Positions 1 to 5,489 of a DNA stretch of 8,765 nucleotides are shown here, piece by piece. Numbering within the stretch: position 1 is the stretch's first letter; each line of letters opens with the position of its first letter. This stretch comes from Nocardioides sp. (GTDB lineage: Bacteria; Actinomycetota; Actinomycetes; Propionibacteriales; Nocardioidaceae). The translations under genes and the position numbers were made by a program. Under the pieces are notes generated by a model. The model saw only the letters and a list, made by a program, of their open reading frames with translations. It did no database searches and was not told where the DNA came from. The stretch spans positions 1-8,765 of the forward strand of contig JAOPXF010000322.1 in NCBI GenBank assembly GCA_025965295.1, given 5' to 3'.

Positions 1-420
1 GAGTTCCGCGAGCTCGTCGGCTACGACACCACCGACCTCGGCTGGCCGATCGTGCCCGACGCGCTGCGCGAGTGGCTGATCACGCTGCGCGCCCGCTACC
101 GCGCCGCGCTGCCGCCGATCTACATCACCGAGTCGGGCTGCGCCTACAACATGGGCCCGGACGAGAACGGCGTCGTCGACGACCAGCCGCGCATCGACTA
201 CCTCGAGGGGCACCTCAAGGCGGTGGCCACCGCGATCGACCGCGGCGTCGACGTACGCGGCTACTACGCGTGGTCGCTGATGGACAACTTCGAGTGGGCC
301 GAGGGCTACACGCAACGCTTCGGCCTGGTGCACGTCGACTACGAGACGCAGGTGCGGACGCCGAAGAAGTCGTTCGAGTGGTACGCCCGGGTGATCGCCT
401 CGCAGTCGAAGCACGACTGA
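1..420 (+). CDS. GH1 family beta-glucosidase, C-terminal part (5' truncated by window)
   Basis: The frame is open from base 1 to a TGA at 418-420, giving the last 139 residues of a glycoside hydrolase family 1 enzyme; intact members run to about 450 residues, so roughly two thirds lies upstream. The retaining nucleophile motif ITESG is visible, with its Glu encoded at 130-132. Further on is the family's C-terminal signature YYAWSLMDNFEWAEGY followed by RFGLVHVDY, which forms the aglycone/glycone-binding wall of the (beta/alpha)8 barrel. The acid/base NEP motif would be upstream and cannot be checked. It would hydrolyse beta-glucosides or related disaccharides in the cytoplasm, since no export signal is seen in this part. 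Exact sugar specificity cannot be read from this fragment. The ATG- or GTG-started reading frames inside it are not real starts. Confidence 0.95.
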   Translation, partial: EFRELVGYDTTDLGWPIVPDALREWLITLRARYRAALPPIYITESGCAYNMGPDENGVVDDQPRIDYLEGHLKAVATAIDRGVDVRGYYAWSLMDNFEWAEGYTQRFGLVHVDYETQVRTPKKSFEWYARVIASQSKHD

Positions 421-432
421 GCGCTCCTGTCT

Positions 433-459
433 CGTGTCGGGAGGCTGCCCGAGGGCACG
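433..459 (+). terminator. possible hairpin terminator after the GH1 gene
   Basis: Thirteen bases after the GH1 stop, TCGGG (437-441) can pair with CCCGA (448-452) around a 6-nt loop. CGTG (433-436) can extend the stem to CACG (456-459) across a 3-nt bulge. There is no T-tract, as is common for high-GC actinobacterial terminators. The stem is short, so this is a weak call. Confidence 0.3.
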
Positions 460-473
460 CGCGCCGATGTCAC

Positions 474-479
474 TACCCT
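474..479 (+). promoter_or_regulatory. possible -10 element (TACCCT) for the flavin monooxygenase gene
   Basis: TACCCT fits the actinobacterial TANNNT -10 pattern and lies in the GH1-to-monooxygenase gap. It would give an untranslated leader of about 70 nt, consistent with this gene having a real Shine-Dalgarno sequence. I see no convincing -35 hexamer, and short A/T-containing hexamers arise by chance. Confidence 0.25.
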
Positions 480-544
480 CGGATCCTGCACAGAGTCAGC
501 ACCTCGGGACCCTCACGTCGGCATGAGCCCACCACCGCTCCAAC

Positions 545-550
545 GAAGGA
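545..550 (+). promoter_or_regulatory. Shine-Dalgarno GAAGGA that fixes the start at 556
   Basis: GAAGGA ends 5 nt before ATG 556. It supports that start over the in-frame ATG at 523, which would add an unstructured PPPLQRR stretch before the conserved beta-strand MEFGLMF. Confidence 0.75.
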
Positions 551-555
551 TCGCC

Positions 556-1581
556 ATGGAATTCGGACTGATGTTCAGCTTCATCGTCAACGGTGAACAG
601 ACCAACCTGGATGCCTATCGCGAGATGGACACCCTCCTCCCGTTGGCCGAGGAGCTCGGCTTCACGTCGTTCCACACCACCGAGCACCACTTCCAGTCCA
701 ATGGCTGGGCGCCGAGCCCGCTGATGGTCCTGGCGAAGGCGGCGGGTCTGACCAGCACCATGCGCCTGGCGACGAACATCCTCCTCGTCCCGCTGTACCA
801 CCCGCTCCGGTTGGCCGAGGATCTTGCCGTGCTCGACAACCTCTCGGAAGGTCGCATCAGCGTGGGCATCGCGCCCGGGTACGCCTCGGAGGAGTTCCAT
901 GCCTTCGCGATCCCCATGGCGGAGCGGGTGGGCCGGTTCGAGGAGGCGATCGACATCCTCCAGCTCGCCTGGAAGGGCGAGCCGTTCACCTGGGAGGGCA
1001 AGTACTTCTCGATCCCGTGGGCACACCTCGTCCCCGCGCCCGTGCAGGAGACCCTGCCGATCTGGTACGGCGTGTCCGGGCCCAGGCTGTTGGAGCGAGC
1101 CGCCGAGCGCCGGGTCCCCGTGACCGCGTCGCCCCGGCACACCATCAGCGAGCTCAAGGCGCACTTCGATCGCTACGGCGCCGTCGCGGCGGAGACCGGC
1201 TATGTGCCCGACGAGCGCCCCGTCATCCGCGAGGTCTTCATCGCCCCCACCCAGGAGGAGGCGGAGGCCATCGCCGGTCCGGCGATCACGGAGATGTTCA
1301 GCCTCTACGGCCTGAAGTCGGCCCAGGGGGAGCGCGCCCTGACCAACGACGCGGGTGAGCTGGTCACGCACGAGGGCCAGGTGGACTTCCGGACCTTCAG
1401 CTCGCGCTACGTCGTGGGTGACCCGGAGTCGGCGATCGACCAGATCCAGCACCTGCGCGACGAGATCGACCCCACGGTCCTGGTCTGCCGCATGCAGCTG
1501 CCCGGTGTCTCGACCGAGCACTTCGAGCGGTCGCTGCGGATGTTCGCCACCGAGGTCATGCCGGCCTTCGCCGACAGCTGA
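556..1581 (+). CDS. LLM class (luciferase-like) flavin-dependent oxidoreductase
   Basis: A 341-residue protein of the bacterial luciferase-like monooxygenase superfamily, a TIM-barrel enzyme using FMNH2 or F420. Visible signatures are the N-terminal strand MEFGLMFSF, the TTEHHF motif at 41-46 (the LuxA-type histidines), and the block EDLAVLDNLSEGRISVGIAPGY near 88-109, which forms the flavin/phosphate site. The C-terminal element GDPESAIDQI follows at 288-297. Length is normal for the family. ATG 556 is preferred because of the GAAGGA upstream and because the protein then begins at the first barrel strand. It lies 135 bp after the GH1 gene with its own possible promoter, so it is probably a separate transcript. 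Substrate and flavin type (FMN or F420) cannot be told from sequence alone; a partner flavin reductase is not in the window. Confidence 0.92.
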   Translation: MEFGLMFSFIVNGEQTNLDAYREMDTLLPLAEELGFTSFHTTEHHFQSNGWAPSPLMVLAKAAGLTSTMRLATNILLVPLYHPLRLAEDLAVLDNLSEGRISVGIAPGYASEEFHAFAIPMAERVGRFEEAIDILQLAWKGEPFTWEGKYFSIPWAHLVPAPVQETLPIWYGVSGPRLLERAAERRVPVTASPRHTISELKAHFDRYGAVAAETGYVPDERPVIREVFIAPTQEEAEAIAGPAITEMFSLYGLKSAQGERALTNDAGELVTHEGQVDFRTFSSRYVVGDPESAIDQIQHLRDEIDPTVLVCRMQLPGVSTEHFERSLRMFATEVMPAFADS

Positions 1582-1648
1582 TCGCCCGGCCGGTCAGACG
1601 AGCGCGGCCCCGGGCCGGGCTCGCCCGGCCGGTCAGACGAGCGCGGCC
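1582..1648. repeat. two copies of a 28-bp direct repeat spaced 39 bp apart
   Basis: Bases 1582-1609 are repeated exactly at 1621-1648, separated by an 11-bp GC spacer (1610-1620). The right-hand copy carries, on the minus strand, the last four codons (A-A-L-V) and stop of the aminotransferase gene. The left-hand copy starts one base after the stop of the monooxygenase. This looks like a tandem duplication of the aminotransferase gene end. The 39-bp period is 13 codons, so the duplication stayed in register. Confidence 0.9.
1599..1623. terminator. GC hairpin between convergent genes, likely bidirectional terminator
   Basis: CGAGCGCGGCC (1599-1609) pairs with GGCCGGGCTCG (1613-1623) around a 3-nt CCG loop, giving ten pairs and one G/G mismatch. 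It sits between the stop at 1581 and the convergent stop at 1633-1635, where a shared terminator would be expected. There is no T-run on either side. The hairpin is built from the left repeat copy, the spacer and the first bases of the right copy, so the duplication may have created it. Confidence 0.5.
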
Positions 1649-2757
1649 GAGAGCCGGCTGACCGTCCGCTCGAGCCGGTCGGTGTCGGTGGCGATGTTGA
1701 GCCGCACGTGGCCGGGCAGGCCGGGGTGGTAGTCGCTGCCCGGCGCGACGCGGACACCGTGCGCGAGCCCGAGCTCGGCGGGGTTGTCGTGGCCGTAGGC
1801 CCGCAGGTCGAGCCAGGGCAGGTACGTCGCCTCGAGCGGCCGCATCCGCGCGTGCGGGAGGTGCGTGTCGAGGAGCTCGCCGAGCAGGGTGCGCTGGGCG
1901 TCGAGCCGCTCGACCAGCGCCGCGTGCCAGTCGTCGCAGTCGCTCCAGGAGACGACGGCCGCGATCATGCCGAGCGGCGAGTAGGCGTGGTTCTGCGGCA
2001 GCGGCAGCGACCGCAGCCGGGCCTGCTCCTCCGGGTCGAGCGTGACCAGCTGGGCGGTGTGCAGGCCCGCGGTGTTGAAGGTCTTCGACGGGCTCGTGAC
2101 GAGGATGCCGCGCTGGTCGACGTCGAGGTACGGCGTGAAGGTCGCACCGGGCAGCGTGAGCGGTCCGTGGATCTCGTCGGCGACCACGCGGGCGCCGTAC
2201 TCCTCGGCGAGCGTGGCCAGCGCCTCGAGCTCGGCGCGGGAGGCGACCCGGCCCAGGGGGTTGTGCGGGTTGCAGAGCAGCAGCGTCAGCGCGCCGGCCC
2301 GGAACGCGTCCTCGACGGCGGTCAGGTCCAGCGCCGCGTCCTCGGCGTCCGGGTCGACCTCGACCGGGACGATCGCCCGGCCGGCGATCTCGACGACGGC
2401 GCGGAAGGGCGGGTAGCAGGGGTACGGCACCACGACGGGCCCCGGCGGGCACAGCACCTCGAGCGCGATCCGGATGCCCGCGATCACGTCGCCGACGACG
2501 ACGCTCGCGTCGGCCGGGGGGCTCCAGGCCCAGTGCCGGTCGGCGTACGCCGTGAACGCGGCCCCGACCCCGCCGTCCCCGAACGGCGGGTAGCCGGCCG
2601 TGCCCCGGCGCACCGCGGCGGTCACCGCCTCGACGATCGGCGGCGCCAGCGCGTAGTCCATCTCGGCCACCCACCCGGGCACCACCCCCGGCTCCACCGC
2701 TCCCCACTTCAGCGGCAGCGCGGCCCGGGCTTCCTCGTCGGTCAGGTCAACGATCAC
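1633..2757 (-). CDS. MalY/PatB-type PLP-dependent C-S lyase / class I-II aminotransferase
   Basis: A 374-residue fold-type I PLP enzyme. Landmarks run in family order: PGWVAEMDYALAPPI (27-41), AGYPPFGDG (54-62), CNPHNPLGR (162-170, with the PLP-contacting Asn), ADEIHGPL (193-200, with the Asp that binds the PLP nitrogen), SPSKTFN (222-228, Lys225 as Schiff-base lysine) and VRLNIAT (351-357, substrate-carboxylate Arg352). The W-A-x-M-D and DEIHxPL forms are those of the MalY/PatB cystathionine beta-lyase group rather than AspC-like aminotransferases. The likely reaction is therefore beta-elimination from cystathionine or another cysteine S-conjugate, in the cytoplasm. The start is GTG 2757: it gives MIVDLTDEEARAALPLKW, as expected at the family N-terminus, while further upstream the frame is arginine-rich noise. 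A TAGGTT box ends 7 nt before the GTG. No dedicated transporter or methionine gene is adjacent. Confidence 0.9.
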   Translation of the reverse strand: MIVDLTDEEARAALPLKWGAVEPGVVPGWVAEMDYALAPPIVEAVTAAVRRGTAGYPPFGDGGVGAAFTAYADRHWAWSPPADASVVVGDVIAGIRIALEVLCPPGPVVVPYPCYPPFRAVVEIAGRAIVPVEVDPDAEDAALDLTAVEDAFRAGALTLLLCNPHNPLGRVASRAELEALATLAEEYGARVVADEIHGPLTLPGATFTPYLDVDQRGILVTSPSKTFNTAGLHTAQLVTLDPEEQARLRSLPLPQNHAYSPLGMIAAVVSWSDCDDWHAALVERLDAQRTLLGELLDTHLPHARMRPLEATYLPWLDLRAYGHDNPAELGLAHGVRVAPGSDYHPGLPGHVRLNIATDTDRLERTVSRLSAALV

Positions 2758-2764
2758 CCGCCCG

Positions 2765-2795
2765 AACCTAGCGGGCGACTTCCCATGCGTTACAA
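2765..2795 (-). promoter_or_regulatory. predicted leaderless promoter of the PLP lyase gene
   Basis: On the minus strand TTGTAA (2795-2790) and TAGGTT (2770-2765) are spaced 19 bp apart. The -10 hexamer ends 7 nt before GTG 2757, so transcription would start at or next to the start codon. No Shine-Dalgarno is present in the gap. The 80-bp interval to the fadH stop therefore carries its own promoter, making the lyase gene at least partly independent of the padR-fadH transcript. A weak CCCGG/CCGGG inverted repeat (2804-2808 with 2820-2824) is the only terminator-like structure after fadH. Confidence 0.5.
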
Positions 2796-2837
2796 GGGCG
2801 CGGCCCGGCCCAGAACCGCCCGGGTACGAGGTCGCGG

Positions 2838-4871
2838 TCAGAGGGCGGCGGCGACCCGGGTGCCCTGCTCGATCGCGCGCTTGGCGTCGAGCTCGGCGGC
2901 GACGTCGGCACCGCCGATGAGGTGCGCGCGGCGGGGGGTCGCGTCGGGGGAGCCGAGCACGAGCACCTGGTCGTAGACGCAGCGCACGGACTCCTGACCG
3001 GCGCACAGCACGACGTGGTCGACGTCGAGCACCCGTGACTCGCCGTCGACGGTGATGTGCAGGCCGTCGTCGTCGACCCGTTCGTAGGTGACGCCGTTGA
3101 GCTGCACGACCCCCGACTGCCTCAGCACGGCCCGGTGCGCCCAGCCGGACGTCTTGCCGAGGCCGGCGCCGATCGGGGTCGTCTTGCGCTGGAGCAGGGT
3201 GACCTCGCGGACCGGCGTGCGGGGCTTGCGCTCGGTGAGCCCGCCCGGGTGCAGGGACGGGTCGCCGACGCCCCAGTGCGCCATCCAGTCGTCCAGGGTG
3301 TCCGCCGGGTCGTGGGTCAGGAAGTGGCTGACGTCGACCCCGATCCCGCCGGCACCGACGACGGCCACCCGCCTCCCGGGCACGACGGCGCCGCTGAGCA
3401 CGTCGGCGTACGACACCACCTTGTCGTGGTCGACGCCCTCCAGCTCCGGGACCCGGCCGACGACGCCGGTCGCGACGATGACGTCGTCGTACGCCGCGAG
3501 GTCGGCCGGCGTCGCCTCCACCCCGAGTCGTACGTCGACGCCGAGCACCTCGAGCCGTCGCGCGTAGTAGCGCAGCGTCTCGGCGAAGTCCTCCTTGCCG
3601 GGGACCCGCATCGCCAGCCGGAACTGGCCGCCGAGCGCGTCGGACTTCTCGAAGAGCGTGACCGCGAAGCCGCGCTCGGCCGCCGAGACCGCCGCCGCCA
3701 GCCCGGCCGGGCCGGCGCCGACGACGGCGACCGTGCCCGCGCGCCGGGTGGGGAAGAGCACCAGCGTGGTCTCGCGGCAGGCCCGCGGGTTGACCAGGCA
3801 GGACGCCTTCCGGTTCTGGAACACGTGGTCGAGGCAGGCCTGGTTGCAGGCGATGCAGGTGTTGATCTCGTCGGCGCGGCCGGCGGCGGCCTTGACCACG
3901 AAGTCGGGGTCGGCCAGCAGCGGCCGCGCCATCGAGACCAGGTCGGCCTCGCCGGCGGCCAGGATCGACTCGGCCAGCTCGGGGGTGTTGATCCGGTTGG
4001 ACGCGCAGACCGGCACCGACACCTCCGACTTGAGCCGGGCCGTCGCGGACCGCCAGGCCCCGGGTGGGACCTGGGTGATGATCGTCGGCACCCGCGCCTC
4101 GTGCCAGCCGATGCCGGTGTTGAGCACGGTGACCCCGACCTCCTCCAGCCGGTGCGCGAGCTCGACGACCTCGTCCCAGGTCTGGCCGCCCTCGACGAGG
4201 TCGAGCAGCGAGATCCGGTAGACGATCGGGAGGTCCCCGCCCACCAGGTCGCGCGCCCGGCGCACGACCTCGACGGGGAAGCGCATCCGCTTCTCGGCGG
4301 TGCCGCCCCAGGCGTCGGTGCGGTCGTTGGTGCGCGCCGCGAGGAACTGGTTGATCAGGTAGCCCTCGGAGCCCATGATCTCGACCGCGTCGTACTCCGC
4401 CTTCACCGCGAGCGCGACCGCGTGCGCGAAGTCGGTGGCGGTGCGGTCCACGCCGCGCGTCGACAGGGCGCTCGGCCGGAACGGCGTGATCGGCGACTTC
4501 TGCCGCGAGGCCGAGACGCTCAAGGGGTGGTAGCCGTAGCGCCCGGCGTGCAGCACCTGCAGCGCGATCGCGCCGCCCTCGGCGTGCACGGCGCCGGTGA
4601 CCTCGCGGTGCCGCATCGCCTGCAGCCGGGTGGTCAGCTCGGAGGCGAACGGCTTGAGCCAGCCCCGCTTGTTGGGCGCATAGCCGCCGGTGACGATCAG
4701 CCCGACGCCGCCTCGGGCGCGCTCGGCGAAGTACGCCGCCAGCGCCGGCAGGTCGCGGACGCTGTCCTCGAGGCCGGTGTGCATCGACCCCATCACCACG
4801 CGGTTGCGCAGCCGGAGCCCCGTCGAGGGGTCCCCGAGCGTGATCGGGGAGAGCAGGTGGGGGTAGGTCAT
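2838..4871 (-). CDS. fadH: NADPH-dependent 2,4-dienoyl-CoA reductase (FadH-type) / NADH:flavin oxidoreductase
   Basis: A 677-residue flavo-iron-sulfur enzyme of the E. coli FadH / OYE-fusion family, close to the usual 672. An N-terminal OYE-like FMN barrel (about 1-335) contains HAGRYG (108-113), EGYLINQF with Tyr171 and WHE with His257. These sit at a constant +5 offset from the catalytic Tyr166 and His252 known in FadH. The [4Fe-4S] cysteines follow as CIACNQAC (339, 342, 346) and Cys358. Next come the FAD Rossmann motif VAVVGAGPAGLAAA (381-394), VIVATGV and the NAD(P)H motif VAVVGAGGIG (502-511). All key residues are intact. It reduces 2,4-dienoyl-CoA intermediates of unsaturated fatty acid oxidation. 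Related fusions act on other enoates or trimethylamine-like substrates, so the exact substrate is not certain. ATG 4871 overlaps the padR stop by 4 bp, implying translational coupling. Confidence 0.93.
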   Translation of the reverse strand: MTYPHLLSPITLGDPSTGLRLRNRVVMGSMHTGLEDSVRDLPALAAYFAERARGGVGLIVTGGYAPNKRGWLKPFASELTTRLQAMRHREVTGAVHAEGGAIALQVLHAGRYGYHPLSVSASRQKSPITPFRPSALSTRGVDRTATDFAHAVALAVKAEYDAVEIMGSEGYLINQFLAARTNDRTDAWGGTAEKRMRFPVEVVRRARDLVGGDLPIVYRISLLDLVEGGQTWDEVVELAHRLEEVGVTVLNTGIGWHEARVPTIITQVPPGAWRSATARLKSEVSVPVCASNRINTPELAESILAAGEADLVSMARPLLADPDFVVKAAAGRADEINTCIACNQACLDHVFQNRKASCLVNPRACRETTLVLFPTRRAGTVAVVGAGPAGLAAAVSAAERGFAVTLFEKSDALGGQFRLAMRVPGKEDFAETLRYYARRLEVLGVDVRLGVEATPADLAAYDDVIVATGVVGRVPELEGVDHDKVVSYADVLSGAVVPGRRVAVVGAGGIGVDVSHFLTHDPADTLDDWMAHWGVGDPSLHPGGLTERKPRTPVREVTLLQRKTTPIGAGLGKTSGWAHRAVLRQSGVVQLNGVTYERVDDDGLHITVDGESRVLDVDHVVLCAGQESVRCVYDQVLVLGSPDATPRRAHLIGGADVAAELDAKRAIEQGTRVAAAL

Positions 4872-5419
4872 CGCACGCTTTCGGATATCGAGCCTGTCGA
4901 TGCCAGGTACTCGGTGAGCCACTCGACGTGGAACCGCTCGGTGCGGATGCCGCCGCGCAGCACCAGCCACTGGTCGAGCTCGTGGCCGGTCAGGGTCTCG
5001 GGGTGGGGGTAGTCGCGCCGCTCGAGCTGCTCGTAGTGCGCGAGCCGCAGCTGGTGCTCGGCGAGGTTGGCGCGGACGACCTCGAGCACGGCCGCCGGGT
5101 CGCCGAAGGCGGCGCCGCGCATCTTCACGGCCAGCTCGCTGCGCAGCGGCTCCATCGGGGTCGGCTCGGCCAGCCACGCGGCCAGCACGCGGGCACCGGT
5201 GGGGGACACGGCGTAGACCTTCTTGTCCGGCTTGCCGGTCTGCGCCACGGGGGTGACGTCCACCCAGCCGTCGGCGTCCATCCGGGCCAGGACGCGGTAG
5301 ATCTGCTGGTGGGTCGCGTGCCAGAAGAAGCCGATCGACCGGCCGAACCGCTTCGCGAGGTCCAGGCCGGACGCCGGCTCCTCGCTGAGCGCCACCAGCA
5401 GCGCGTGTTCGAGGGCCAT
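4868..5419 (-). CDS. PadR family transcriptional regulator
   Basis: A 183-residue DNA-binding protein. Residues 1-85 form a PadR winged helix: EHALLVALSEEPASGLDLAKRF, then the recognition region FWHATHQQIYRVLARMDADGWV and the wing, which includes KPDKKVYAVSPTGARVLAAWL. Residues about 93-175 form the charged helical C-terminal domain (ANLAEHQLRLAHYEQLERR) used for dimerisation in the AphA/VirR-like PadR class. It is the first gene of a two-gene unit; its TGA shares 4 bp with the fadH ATG. A 14-bp palindrome sits 22-35 bp upstream of its start and is the obvious self-operator. PadR repressors usually respond to small aromatic or metabolic ligands. Here a fatty enoate, dienoyl-CoA or an alternative FadH substrate is the inferred signal. 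Confidence 0.93.
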   Translation of the reverse strand: MALEHALLVALSEEPASGLDLAKRFGRSIGFFWHATHQQIYRVLARMDADGWVDVTPVAQTGKPDKKVYAVSPTGARVLAAWLAEPTPMEPLRSELAVKMRGAAFGDPAAVLEVVRANLAEHQLRLAHYEQLERRDYPHPETLTGHELDQWLVLRGGIRTERFHVEWLTEYLASTGSISESVR

Positions 5420-5440
5420 GGGCCCAGCGTGGCAGCCCTA

Positions 5441-5454
5441 TGCAACTAGTTGCA
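5441..5454. promoter_or_regulatory. perfect 14-bp palindrome, candidate PadR operator
   Basis: TGCAACTAGTTGCA is a perfect inverted repeat and the most A/T-rich spot in the 70-bp divergent intergenic region. With flanks it reads TATGCA-N6-TGCAAT, close to the TATGCA-N6-TGCA type site described for the PadR-family protein AphA. It lies 22-35 bp upstream of the padR ATG and about 42 bp before the predicted capA-like transcription start. A bound dimer could therefore affect both directions. Binding by this PadR is inferred from position and symmetry. Confidence 0.7.
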
Positions 5455-5476
5455 ATGGGACGCCGCTCACATCGCC

Positions 5477-5482
5477 TACCGT
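5477..5482 (+). promoter_or_regulatory. -10-like TACCGT, predicted leaderless start of the CapA-like gene
   Basis: TACCGT ends 7 nt before ATG 5490, placing the predicted transcription start at or beside the start codon. The intervening GGGCCCC is no Shine-Dalgarno. The only -35-like string, TTGCAA at 5450-5455 within the palindrome, is 21 bp away, which is too long for a standard promoter. Confidence 0.45.
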
Positions 5483-5489
5483 GGGCCCC

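Noticed and set aside
523..555. ATG 523 as start of the flavin monooxygenase
   Set aside because: The GAAGGA site and the first conserved beta-strand both point to ATG 556.
496..1521. Minus-strand 341-residue frame antisense to the flavin monooxygenase
   Set aside because: Shadow of a real gene; no domain motif, and its start and end have no supporting signals.
3057..5012. A 651-residue plus-strand frame antisense to fadH and padR
   Set aside because: Composition is typical of GC-rich antisense shadows (Arg, Val, Asp, Gly), with no recognisable motif, and it covers a fully conserved FadH.
5418..5489. ATG 5418 as start of the CapA-like gene
   Set aside because: It would place 24 residues before the signal peptide and translate through the operator palindrome; ATG 5490 begins a normal lipoprotein signal.
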